The translations under genes and the position numbers were made by a program. Positions 53,369-61,957 of a stretch of 64,000 nt of DNA are shown here, piece by piece. Each line of letters starts with the position of its first letter. Position 1 is the first letter of the stretch. Location of the stretch: contig NZ_JADLQN010000003.1 in NCBI RefSeq assembly GCF_015477835.1, forward strand, positions 1 to 64,000. Reading direction: 5' to 3'. This stretch comes from Nocardia higoensis (GTDB lineage Bacteria > Actinomycetota > Actinomycetes > Mycobacteriales > Mycobacteriaceae). The notes beneath the pieces are model-generated. The model saw only the letters and a program-made list of their open reading frames with translations, was not told the origin of the DNA and made no database searches.

Positions 53369-55105
53369 ATGACAGAGCTTCAGGCGCTCGGCATCACCAT
53401 CGGGTCGGCCGGGTCGGTCGCGATCGCGGACACGGTCACGGGGGGCGATGCGGTGAGCGGCGGCCTCGTGCTGACCCATCGCAGCGGGTTACGCGTGAAC
53501 CGCACGGGCGGTATCGATTTCGCCGACGCCGGGCAGCCGCGAGCCGACGATGTTGTGCTGGAAGGCTTTCTGTCCCGAGTCGGTGACCCGGTGGACATCC
53601 TGGCCGACGACGGTTCCCGGCATGCCGCCCACGATCTGGTGGCCACCGCGGTCGCGTGCTTGATCGACGAGGCCGCTGCCGCCACCGGGAATCGGCCGGC
53701 GGCAGCGGTTCTCTGTCATCCCGTCTGGTGGTCGGCGCACACCGTCGAACTGCAGCGCGCGGCGTTCGCCGACGCCGTCACCGAGGTGACGCTGATGCCC
53801 GAACCGCTCGCGGCGGCCCGCTGGCTGGAGAGCGCGCACGGAGCGCTCGCCGACGCGGCGATCGTCGTCCTCGATCTCGGCGCGACCGGAACGAGCGCGA
53901 CGGTCGTGCGCACCGGATCACAATCGGCCGTACTGGCGACCGCCCGCACCGAGGACGCGGCGGGCGACGAATTCGACCTGCTGACCATGCGCTACGTATT
54001 GGCAAACGCACTCGGCGACAGGGATATCGATCCGTTCGATCCGGCCACCGAGCGCAGGCTCGCGCTATTGCGCGAAAATTGCCGCGCCGCAAAGGAAATT
54101 CTGTCCGGAAATACCGCGACGACGGTTCGGTTTCCCCTGGACGGCTCGGCTGCTCGCATTCGACTGGTGCGCAACGAACTCGAGGAACTGCTACGCGGGC
54201 GTCTGCTGACCTGCCTCGATCTGGTCCGCGATGTGGTGCACCGGGCGGGACTCGGGCCCGGTGATCTCGACCGGGTGCTGCTCACCGGCGGCGGCGCAAC
54301 GATTCCTCTGGTCACCGAGCTGATATCGGGCGAGTTCGGCCTCCCCGTGGTCGCCGCCCCGCAGCCTGCGCACACCGCGGCCAGGGGGGCGGCCGTCGTC
54401 GCCGCCGACCTCCTCGCCCACACCGTGCCCGACACTCTCGCGGCGGCCGACACCGCGGAAATCGCTGTCGCTGCGACAGGCACCGCCGCCCCCGTGCTTC
54501 CCCGCACCCCTCGGCCCCGCAGGCTCGGCAGCGGACAGCGCGCCGGAGTCCTCGCCGCCGCCGTCGCCGCCCTCGCCCTGCTCGCCACGGGCACTGTCGC
54601 CGTCGGCCCGGGACTGCCCAGCGAGGCCGCCACCCCCGCCTCGTCCGAACAGACCACCGTGCCGCCGGCTTCTGGCGCAACCGCCCCCGTGCCACCCGCT
54701 GCCGCGAACGTCCAGGACATTTCTGGTCCCGGGGCCGGTGACACGCCGGCCGCCGGCCGCCCGGAAACACCCGCGCGCTCCGATTCGCCGGCGGTGCAAC
54801 CGGGGTCACCATCGGCCACCGCGCTACCCGGCGCGGGACTGCCCGCCCCTGGCGTCCCCGCGGGTGCACAAGCCCCCGCCGACACGGCTGTCCCCGCACC
54901 CCAGCCCGCCCCCTCGCCCGGTGGCGGCTACACGCCACCGCCCGCCCCGTCCGTCGACGGCCTCGGCGACACCGTCGGCGACACTCTCGGTGGAGTGGTC
55001 GGGGGCGTGGGCGAGGGCGTCGGCAAGGTCGGCGAAGGAGTCGGTGAACTGGGCGAAGGCATCGGCGACGGCGTCGGCGGCGTGCTCGGGGGCCTCGGTG
55101 GCTGA
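53369..55105 (+). CDS. Membrane-anchored Hsp70-like protein with glycine-rich tail
   Basis: A 578-residue protein. Residues 1 to about 350 are an Hsp70/actin-like ATPase: N-terminal ALGITIGSAGSVAIADTVTG replaces the usual GIDLGTT, phosphate 2 is IVVLDLGATGTSATVVRTG, connect-type AGDEFDLLTMRYVLANALGD and adenosine motif RVLLTGGGATIPLVTELISG. No peptide-binding domain or lid follows. Instead there is a membrane segment (about 391-412; AGVLAAAVAALALLATGTVA), a Pro/Ala/Thr-rich outside region, and a glycine-rich C-terminus (VGEGVGKVGEGVGELGEGIG). Ribosome site GAGGTTCCT precedes the ATG. Stop overlaps the LuxR-type start by 8 bases. Confidence 0.78.
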   Translation: MTELQALGITIGSAGSVAIADTVTGGDAVSGGLVLTHRSGLRVNRTGGIDFADAGQPRADDVVLEGFLSRVGDPVDILADDGSRHAAHDLVATAVACLIDEAAAATGNRPAAAVLCHPVWWSAHTVELQRAAFADAVTEVTLMPEPLAAARWLESAHGALADAAIVVLDLGATGTSATVVRTGSQSAVLATARTEDAAGDEFDLLTMRYVLANALGDRDIDPFDPATERRLALLRENCRAAKEILSGNTATTVRFPLDGSAARIRLVRNELEELLRGRLLTCLDLVRDVVHRAGLGPGDLDRVLLTGGGATIPLVTELISGEFGLPVVAAPQPAHTAARGAAVVAADLLAHTVPDTLAAADTAEIAVAATGTAAPVLPRTPRPRRLGSGQRAGVLAAAVAALALLATGTVAVGPGLPSEAATPASSEQTTVPPASGATAPVPPAAANVQDISGPGAGDTPAAGRPETPARSDSPAVQPGSPSATALPGAGLPAPGVPAGAQAPADTAVPAPQPAPSPGGGYTPPPAPSVDGLGDTVGDTLGGVVGGVGEGVGKVGEGVGELGEGIGDGVGGVLGGLGG

Positions 55106-57623
55106 GATCGCGATCGATTCCATGCCCTACGTCCGCGAGATCCTGCGCGACCTCGACGACCGCGAGGCACAACCGGTCACCTGCCTGATCCGGGGGCGCT
55201 CCGGCACCGGCAAGTCGACGCTGCTCACGCTGATCCGATCCAGGCTGCGTGGCGGCGGCATCGGCATCCAGGACCGGGCCGGGTCGGCTCGCGACGGCTC
55301 CCCGCGCGATTCCCGCGACGATGACGCGGCATTGATCGTGGACAACGCCCACACGCTGGGCGCGGAGGAACTGGACGCGTTGCGCGCCGAGGTCGAGGCG
55401 GGCGATCGTACGGTGATCGTGGCGATGCAGCCGCGCCCGCACGATCCGCGCCTGCGGGCGCTGACCGAGACGATGGCACAGGCAGGCCGAGTGCTCGACC
55501 TGCGACCGCTCGGGGTCAACGAGCTGCTGCCCTTCGCCAGGGAACTCGGCATGATGGTGCCGCGCCCGGTGGTCCAGCGCATTTATCAGCAGACCGGCGG
55601 CATCCGCGGCGGGGTCGTGGCGGCACTGTCGGCGGCCTGCTCGGCCCGGCTGGACGCGAGCATGCGCGCGGTCGACGAGGCGGTCGCGACTTGGGCCCGC
55701 ACCCAGCTGGAGAGCCTCGAACCCGACCTGCTGGAAGTCCTCGCCGTAGCCATCACCGGTTCCGGTCTCGACGCGGGCGAACTGACCGACGTGCTCGCGG
55801 TGCGCGCCGACGACGCCCGTTCGCTCATCGACCGGGCGCGGGCCACCGCCCTGGTGACCGACGCCGATCTGCTGCTCGAACCCGCCCTGTCACCGCTGCG
55901 CACCATGCTCGGCGACCGCCGGTTCGTGGCCGTGCAGCGCAGCCTGCTGGCCACCCGGCTGGAGTCCGGGTTGCTGCGTGACAACACCGCGCTGATGCTC
56001 GCCGAATCCGGCGTGCGCGATCCACGGCTGGCCGGCTTCCTCACCGAGGCCGCCGAACGCCACGGCGATTCCGCCGTGCGTTACTACGCCGCCGCCACGG
56101 CCGCGGGCGCCGACCCGGCGCGTCTGGCGTTGCGCTGGGCCGAGGCCGCCGCCCTCGCCGGCGACGGCGAGACCGCGATGCGCTTGGCCGAGCCGGTGCT
56201 CGCCGACCCCGACGCGACCGCCGACGACCTGGCCGCGGCGGTGCGGATCTGTGCGGGCGTGCTGACCCGGCGTGGTCTGGCGGGCCGAGCGGCCAAGCTG
56301 TATCGCTGGCTCGGCGCGGATCGAGTGGGCCCGGACTGGGCGGTGGGTGCCACGGTGCTGAATCTGACCGGCGACCCCGCCGGAGCGCACGGACTGTCCT
56401 CGACCGCGGGACAGTGGCCGCCCACCGAGGCGGGCGAGCACGCCCGGATCATCGCGACCGCCCTCGGCGGCAGCCTCGACGGTTCCGAGTCCGACAGCGC
56501 GACAGCCATTTCCGCGCTCATCCAGACCGTGCACGCCGACGCGGGGATCGCCCGGTTCCTGCCGTGCGGCGCGCTGCCGGTCGCGACCCTGCTGAGCCTG
56601 AGCTGCGGGCAACCGCGCCGGGCGGGCGACGCGCTGCGCCGGGCGGCGGCTTCCGGACTGCGCACCCCCCAGCTGACCGTGCTCGCCGCCTGGACAGCCA
56701 TGCTCGGCGGCAACGAGAAAGCCGCCGCACGCACGCTGGCCTCGGCGGATTTCGCCCGTCTGGACCGGCGCGACCAGTTGCTCGCCCACGGCGCCGCTGT
56801 CGGGCTGGCCCGGCGTGCCGGTGACCACACCGCCTTGACCCGTGCGTGGCACGCCGCCTGCCCGCTGTTCGACGACGTGGACGCCGACCTGCTCACCGTC
56901 CTGCCCGTCGGCGAACTGCTGCTCGCCGGTATCCGGCTGCGCGACGAAACGCGGGTCCATCCCCTGGTGGAGGCGACCGAGATACTGCTGCGCCGCCAGG
57001 GCAGTCCGCCCGCGTGGTCCAACGCCTTCCACTGGTACGGGGTGCAGGCCGCGATCGCCCGCGAGCGTCCCGACGAACTGCTGCCGCCCGCGCACGCGCT
57101 CAAACAGGCCGCCGAGGCGGGTGACCGACACGCCGCCGTGCTCGCCGACGCGGGCCGCACCTGGGTGCTCGTCCTGCGTGGCGAAGCCGACCTGCCGTCG
57201 GTGACGGCGGCGGTCGCCGGGCTGTCCGGAGCGGGCCTGGTCTGGGACGCCGCCCGGCTGGCCAGCGAAGCCGCGCTCACGGCCCCGGACTCCGCGACCG
57301 CGACCGCACTGCTGAAACTGGCGCGCACTGTGCGCACCCGGGCCCGACCCCAGGAACCGGCCGCCCAGGCCCCCGCCACCCGATCGGCGCGAGCGACCCG
57401 TTCCGCCGAGGCCGAGCCCGCTGTGCTCAGCGACCGGGAACGCGAAGTCGCCGAACTCGTCCTGCTCGGGCTGACCTACCGCGAGATCGGCGCGCGACTC
57501 TACATCTCGGCCAAGACCGTGGAGCACCATGTGGCCAGGATCAGGCGTCGAATCGGTGCCGGATCGCGATCGGAGTTATTGTCGATGCTCCGCGCCATGG
57601 GCCACGGGTCGTTGCTCGTGTGA
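55098..57623 (+). CDS. IniR-like LuxR/LAL-type regulator
   Basis: A 841-residue regulator: an N-terminal ATPase with Walker A IRGRSGTGKSTLLTLIRS (residues 31-48) and Walker B ALIVDNAHTLGAEELDAL near residue 77, a long helical mid-region (TPR-like), and a C-terminal LuxR-type helix-turn-helix (about 770-835; SDREREVAELVLLGLTYREI, then GARLYISAKTVEHHVARIRR). The GTG start lies 8 bases inside the previous gene, coupled to the Hsp70-like gene. Same architecture and neighbourhood as IniR (Rv0339c), the reported activator of M. tuberculosis iniBAC; orthology is inferred. Its ligand is unknown. Confidence 0.75.
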   Translation: MAEIAIDSMPYVREILRDLDDREAQPVTCLIRGRSGTGKSTLLTLIRSRLRGGGIGIQDRAGSARDGSPRDSRDDDAALIVDNAHTLGAEELDALRAEVEAGDRTVIVAMQPRPHDPRLRALTETMAQAGRVLDLRPLGVNELLPFARELGMMVPRPVVQRIYQQTGGIRGGVVAALSAACSARLDASMRAVDEAVATWARTQLESLEPDLLEVLAVAITGSGLDAGELTDVLAVRADDARSLIDRARATALVTDADLLLEPALSPLRTMLGDRRFVAVQRSLLATRLESGLLRDNTALMLAESGVRDPRLAGFLTEAAERHGDSAVRYYAAATAAGADPARLALRWAEAAALAGDGETAMRLAEPVLADPDATADDLAAAVRICAGVLTRRGLAGRAAKLYRWLGADRVGPDWAVGATVLNLTGDPAGAHGLSSTAGQWPPTEAGEHARIIATALGGSLDGSESDSATAISALIQTVHADAGIARFLPCGALPVATLLSLSCGQPRRAGDALRRAAASGLRTPQLTVLAAWTAMLGGNEKAAARTLASADFARLDRRDQLLAHGAAVGLARRAGDHTALTRAWHAACPLFDDVDADLLTVLPVGELLLAGIRLRDETRVHPLVEATEILLRRQGSPPAWSNAFHWYGVQAAIARERPDELLPPAHALKQAAEAGDRHAAVLADAGRTWVLVLRGEADLPSVTAAVAGLSGAGLVWDAARLASEAALTAPDSATATALLKLARTVRTRARPQEPAAQAPATRSARATRSAEAEPAVLSDREREVAELVLLGLTYREIGARLYISAKTVEHHVARIRRRIGAGSRSELLSMLRAMGHGSLLV

Positions 57624-57662
57624 GTACCGCGCGCGCCGATCTACGCCGAAGCGAGGGATGTG

Positions 57663-58817
57663 ATGGCCACAGGGGTGGGCCTGCGGATCGCTGATGACGG
57701 CTGCGCGGCGGCCGTCCTCACCGACGTCGGTGAACTGCACTACATCGAGCGCGACTGCGTGCTGCACATGTCCGACGACGGCGACACCGCGCTCGGCGGG
57801 CCCGCACCCGACGGTCCGGCGCACACCATCTCCGGCTTCGTGGCCAAGCTGGGCGACCCGGCGGGCATCCCCGTCGACGACGGCGAGGCATACCGTGCCG
57901 AGGACCTGGTTGCCACGGCGCTGTTCTGCCTGATCGATCTCACCACCGAGCATCTGTCCGGGGCCGCGGAGTTCTTCGCCACCCACCCGGGCGATTGGCC
58001 CGCCGAATACGTGCAGGCGCTGCGCGAGGCGCTTGACTACCTCGGGCTCAAGTCGGTGGTGCTGGCCAGTGAGGCCGACCTGCCCTCGGCCGACACCGCG
58101 GCACCGGGCAAGGCCTTCGCCTACGACGCCGCGCGCGCGGCGCTGACGGCCGTGCTCGCCACCCCCGCGGGCCTGACCCCGCCGGACCCGACTACGGCCG
58201 AGAACTCCACCGTGGTCACCGACATCATTCCCACGGTGCCCGCCCCCGAGCCGCAGCAGGCGTATTCGGCCGCGATGCCCGCCGCCGATTCCGCGGTTCC
58301 CGCGCTCGCCCCCGCCACCGCGCAGCCGACCACGGTAAGCCCCGTGGAGACCACCGCCGAACCGCAGACCATGATCGCCCCCTCCGCGCCCACACCCGCG
58401 GGGGGCAAGCCCGCCAACCGGATGCCGATGCTGGTCGGAGTGGCCGCGCTGGCCGGGCTGGTACTCGGCGGCATCGGCGTCGCGGTGCTGTTCCAAGGCG
58501 AGCAGTCCCCCGCGCCGCCGAATTTCCCCGATGCCAAGTCCGGCGCCTCGAGCACCTTCGCCCCGCCTGCCTCGCCGACCGCGCCCGTCGCGCCGACGAC
58601 GGGGGCGCTGACCTCCCTCGCGCCCGCTCAGCAGCCCGTGCCGACGACGAGCGAAGCCCCGACCACCACCGAGACGCCCACGACCACCCCGGAACCGACC
58701 ACGACGCCGACCACCACCCCGGAACCCACCGGACCGACGACGACCACCCGGCGCAACCCGTTCGTTCCCTACGACCCCGACGGCTGGCGCACCCCGTACT
58801 GGCGTCAGGACCGCTGA
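57663..58817 (+). CDS. Membrane protein with truncated Hsp70 lobe-I-like N-terminus
   Basis: A 384-residue protein. Residues 1-145 resemble only the first lobe of the neighbouring Hsp70-like protein: TISGFVAKLGDPAGIPVDDG parallels EGFLSRVGDPVDILADDG, and AEDLVATALFCLIDLTTEHL parallels AHDLVATAVACLIDEAAA. The phosphate 2 and adenosine motifs are absent. A low-complexity linker follows, then a membrane segment near residues 254-276 (MLVGVAALAGLVLGGIGVAV) and a Pro/Thr-rich outside tail with TTTPEPTTTP repeats ending DGWRTPYWRQDR. The GTG one codon upstream is an alternative start. It lies 39 bases after the regulator, in the same operon. Confidence 0.65.
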   Translation: MATGVGLRIADDGCAAAVLTDVGELHYIERDCVLHMSDDGDTALGGPAPDGPAHTISGFVAKLGDPAGIPVDDGEAYRAEDLVATALFCLIDLTTEHLSGAAEFFATHPGDWPAEYVQALREALDYLGLKSVVLASEADLPSADTAAPGKAFAYDAARAALTAVLATPAGLTPPDPTTAENSTVVTDIIPTVPAPEPQQAYSAAMPAADSAVPALAPATAQPTTVSPVETTAEPQTMIAPSAPTPAGGKPANRMPMLVGVAALAGLVLGGIGVAVLFQGEQSPAPPNFPDAKSGASSTFAPPASPTAPVAPTTGALTSLAPAQQPVPTTSEAPTTTETPTTTPEPTTTPTTTPEPTGPTTTTRRNPFVPYDPDGWRTPYWRQDR

Positions 58818-58828
58818 GGACCGCAGCG

Positions 58829-58861
58829 TGTGGTCGGTGACGAGAACAGTCACCGACCACA
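58829..58861 (+). terminator. Hairpin terminator after the Hsp70-like/LuxR operon
   Basis: Perfect 13-bp stem TGTGGTCGGTGAC / GTCACCGACCACA with a 7-nt loop, 12 bases after the stop of the 384-residue protein. Confidence 0.75.
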
Positions 58862-59014
58862 GAACCGGTTTGTGCCTTAGAGTGTGTCGCTGACCGTAGT
58901 CGCGGCTGTCAGGCCGGCGCACGGTCGAGCTGGACCATCTCTGTGCGCCAACGGATTCGCCGCCGCTGGCCACGGATTCACCTGGCACGCCCCGCGTGCC
59001 GACGAAGGGACTTC

Positions 59015-60388
59015 ATGCGCAAGTTGGTGGCGCGTCGCGCCGCGGTCAGGGCAGCTTCCCTCGGAGTCGCCGCGACCGTTCTCCTGGCCCCCTTGTCCGG
59101 CACCGCGAGCGCGAACCCCGCACCGGGACAGCCGCCCGCGCCGGGACAGCTCAGCGCGGACGCGCTGCCCGCCGAACTGGTGGAAGCGATTTCGCGCGAT
59201 CTGAAGATGACGCCCACCGAGTACCTCGACCGCGCGGCCCGAGCCCAGCAGTTGCGCACCTACGCCAGCGACTTCCGCTCCGAACGCCCGGACGACTTCG
59301 CGGGCGCGTGGATCGCCGCGGACGGCAAGCCGGTGGTCGCGGTGACCTCCGCCGACGCCGCGCGCATCGCCACCGCCGACGGCTACTCGGCCCACCTCGC
59401 GCCGGTCTCCGCCGAAAGCCTGGAGAATTCGCTGACCCAGCTGGCGCAGTGGATGAGCGGGCTGCCGCGCGAACTGTCCTCGGTGATCAACTCGGTGGCC
59501 ATCGACGTCCTCAACAGCCAGTTGGTGGTCAGCATCGCCAACACCCCGACCGGGCACATGCTCAATCTGCCGACGCTGATCGCCAACATCAAGGTCGTCC
59601 TCACCCCCGAGAGCGGCGGCCCGGTCGAGCGGCGGCCGATGGGCGGCGACACCTACATCACGGCGCCCGACGGTTTGCAGGACGACACCCTGCTCGGCGT
59701 CGACGTGTGCTCGTTCGGCTTCAACAGCGTCGACGCGGCGGGCAACGCGCTCAACATCAGCGCCGGACACTGCGATCCGAACATCGACGAGGCCGACCAG
59801 GGCGCTCCGGTGTACCTGCCGAACGTCAAGGACATCACCAACAGCCCCGAACTGGGCTCCTTCGCGCGCGCCCAGCTCGGCGGGTCCGCCGCGCTGGACT
59901 ACTCGGTCATCCAGCTCAACAGCACCGCCGTCGGCGGCGGCATGGACCGTCCGGTGGTGCGCGGCGCCAACGGCACCACGCTGACCATCACCGGCACCGC
60001 CGATCCGATCATCGGCGCCCCGGTCTGCAAGTCCGGCCAGACCTCCACCTTCACCTGCGGTTTCGTGGTCGCCGACCGGGTGGAGACACAGCTCTACACC
60101 GCCGACGGCGACAGCCGCACCATCCGCGGCTTCGCCAGCTCGGCGTGCACGCTGGGCGGCGACAGCGGCGGCGCGATCGTGACCGGCACCCTGGCGCTGG
60201 GCATCACCAGCGGCTCCAACGCCGCCGACGCCCCGGACTGCAACGAGGCCAACATCGCGCTCGCGCCCTACGGCGGCACCGCCACGCTGGGCATTCCGAT
60301 CCGCTCGATCCTCGCCGATATCGACGCCACCTCCGGTGGTGGCCTCGGCAGCGGCATCCAGGTCCGCGCGGGCGGGCAGGCCGGCTGA
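59015..60388 (+). CDS. Secreted trypsin-like serine protease with pro-region, copy 1
   Basis: A 457-residue exported S1-type (streptogrisin/alpha-lytic-like) protease. Residues 1 to ~33 are a signal peptide (AATVLLAPLSGTASA). The pro-region starts DALPAELVEAISRDLKMTP, a chaperone-type propeptide. Catalytic triad: His252 in ISAGHCDPN, Asp295 in LDYSVIQLN and Ser384 in LGGDSGGAIVTG. Cys pairs (VDVCSFGF with AGHCDP; APVCKSG with STFTCGF) suit S1 disulfides. The ATG follows GAAGGGA. It is separated from the Hsp70-like operon by a terminator, so probably its own transcript. Confidence 0.9.
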   Translation: MRKLVARRAAVRAASLGVAATVLLAPLSGTASANPAPGQPPAPGQLSADALPAELVEAISRDLKMTPTEYLDRAARAQQLRTYASDFRSERPDDFAGAWIAADGKPVVAVTSADAARIATADGYSAHLAPVSAESLENSLTQLAQWMSGLPRELSSVINSVAIDVLNSQLVVSIANTPTGHMLNLPTLIANIKVVLTPESGGPVERRPMGGDTYITAPDGLQDDTLLGVDVCSFGFNSVDAAGNALNISAGHCDPNIDEADQGAPVYLPNVKDITNSPELGSFARAQLGGSAALDYSVIQLNSTAVGGGMDRPVVRGANGTTLTITGTADPIIGAPVCKSGQTSTFTCGFVVADRVETQLYTADGDSRTIRGFASSACTLGGDSGGAIVTGTLALGITSGSNAADAPDCNEANIALAPYGGTATLGIPIRSILADIDATSGGGLGSGIQVRAGGQAG

Positions 60389-60413
60389 CATCAGGCCGCG
60401 CGTTCGGGGCCGA

Positions 60414-60447
60414 AGCAAGTTCGAGTGGGGAGCAAGTTCGAGTGGGA
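60414..60447 (+). repeat. 17-bp tandem direct repeat between the two protease genes
   Basis: AGCAAGTTCGAGTGGGG is followed directly by the same sequence with one mismatch in the last base. It lies 30-64 bases before the ATG of protease copy 2 and could be two operator sites or a duplication. Confidence 0.65.
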
Positions 60448-60477
60448 ATAGCCGACGGAACCTCATATAGTCGCTTC

Positions 60478-61806
60478 ATGCTTCTGCCACGGATGGGCCG
60501 ATTCAGGTCGGCACGACATACTGCACTGCGGAAGTCGGTGATCGCCGCCTCGGCGGCGATGCTGCTGTTCGGCCCCACAGCCGCCGTGGCGAACGCCGAA
60601 CCCTCCGACTCCGCCGAGACGAGCGTCGATCTGCCCGCCCAGCTGGTGGAAGCGCTCAGCCGCGATCTGAAGATCTCGCCCGAGGACTACCTGCGCCGGG
60701 CCGACCTCGCCCAGCAGGTCGCCGCGTTCGCCGTCTCCGCGCAACGTCAGTACCCGCAGGTGTTCGCCGGTTCCTGGCTCGACAACGCGGGCAAGGCCGT
60801 CGTCGCCCTCGCCCAGGGCCCCGGAGCCGAGGAGGCCCGCGCGGCCGCCGAGTCCGCGGGCTTCGAGGTGCGCAATGTGGCCAAGAGCGAGGCCACGCTG
60901 CGCGGCGAGAAGTCGGCGTTCGAGCGGTGGCTGGAGACCCAGCCCGAGGCAGTGTCCGCACTGATCCGCGGCGTGGTCATCGACACCGTGAACAACAGCA
61001 TCGCGGTCCGGGTGGACCAGGCCGGCGTGCCGATGCCCAGCTTCGTCGACCCGTCCCGGGTCATCGTGATGGCTCCGCCGGTGGCCGCCGAGCCGCTGCC
61101 CGAGGCCACCCCGATAGCGAGCGAACTCAACCGCGGCTCGGTGACCGGCGGCGACGGCTTCACCTCCGCGGGCAGCCAGTCCTCCCTGCGCTGCTCGTTC
61201 GGCTTCAACGCCACCGACGCCTCGGGCGCCACGGTCAACATCTCGGCCGGGCACTGCGACCCGGAGTACGGCACCGCGAACGCCGCCGTGGTGCACGAAC
61301 TGCTGCCGAACGAACGACTCGGCGCGCGCCTGGGCTCGTTCCAGAAGTCCGTGCTCGGCTCGCAGGACTACTCGATCATCCGGATCGACGACGCGGTCGC
61401 GGGCCGCTTCGCCAACAACGGGATCCGGGTGCCGGGCGCCGCTCCGGTCCGTATCGAAGGCGTGGCGGTCCCGGTCGTCGGCGCCCCGGTCTGCAAGGCC
61501 GGTTCGCGCACCGGTTTCAGCTGCGGCATCGTCAACGCTGTCGACCAGTCCGTGCAGGTCGGCGACCGGTTGCTCACCCAGAGTTTCTCGGCCAACATCT
61601 GCGCGCTGCCCGGTGACAGCGGCGGCCCGATCGTCACCGGCCGCCTCGCGCTGGGCATCTCCAGCGCCTCGTCGGTGGCCGACTACCCGATCTGCGCGAT
61701 CCCGGACCTGATCGGCGCGCTCACCGGCAACGCGCCCCAACTGTTCGCACAGCCGATCTCGGTGGTGCTCTCCGACAACCCGGGGCTGCGCATCCGCACC
61801 GAGTGA
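60478..61806 (+). CDS. Secreted trypsin-like serine protease with pro-region, copy 2
   Basis: A 442-residue exported protease paralogous to the previous gene. A signal peptide runs to about residue 40 (AAMLLFGPTAAVANA), then the pro-region DLPAQLVEALSRDLKISPED. Catalytic His259 in ISAGHCDPEYG, Asp297 in SQDYSIIRIDD and Ser381 in LPGDSGGPIVTG. Cys pairs LRCSFGF/AGHCDP and APVCKAG/GFSCGIV are conserved with copy 1. Two ATG codons are possible (five codons apart); the first fits a longer n-region. The pro-regions of the two copies share the (L/P)AxLVEA(I/L)SRDLK motif, so a tandem duplication is likely. A terminator follows. Confidence 0.9.
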   Translation: MLLPRMGRFRSARHTALRKSVIAASAAMLLFGPTAAVANAEPSDSAETSVDLPAQLVEALSRDLKISPEDYLRRADLAQQVAAFAVSAQRQYPQVFAGSWLDNAGKAVVALAQGPGAEEARAAAESAGFEVRNVAKSEATLRGEKSAFERWLETQPEAVSALIRGVVIDTVNNSIAVRVDQAGVPMPSFVDPSRVIVMAPPVAAEPLPEATPIASELNRGSVTGGDGFTSAGSQSSLRCSFGFNATDASGATVNISAGHCDPEYGTANAAVVHELLPNERLGARLGSFQKSVLGSQDYSIIRIDDAVAGRFANNGIRVPGAAPVRIEGVAVPVVGAPVCKAGSRTGFSCGIVNAVDQSVQVGDRLLTQSFSANICALPGDSGGPIVTGRLALGISSASSVADYPICAIPDLIGALTGNAPQLFAQPISVVLSDNPGLRIRTE

Positions 61807-61827
61807 CGCTCTCCACGCCACAGCATC

Positions 61828-61866
61828 GCGAAAAGGCCGCCCGCTCCACGCAGGCGGCCTTTTCGC
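61828..61866 (+). terminator. Hairpin terminator after protease copy 2
   Basis: 14-bp stem GCGAAAAGGCCGCC / GGCGGCCTTTTCGC with an 11-nt loop. The stem contains a run of four T in the descending arm, as in classical terminators. Confidence 0.85.
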
Positions 61867-61957
61867 TGTCTCAGGCAGGCATGGATGCCGCCCTTCTCGG
61901 GACCCTCGACAGGGAACCCGATGTCGGCCTGCGTTCCGGTCCGGCATTCTGGTTCGC

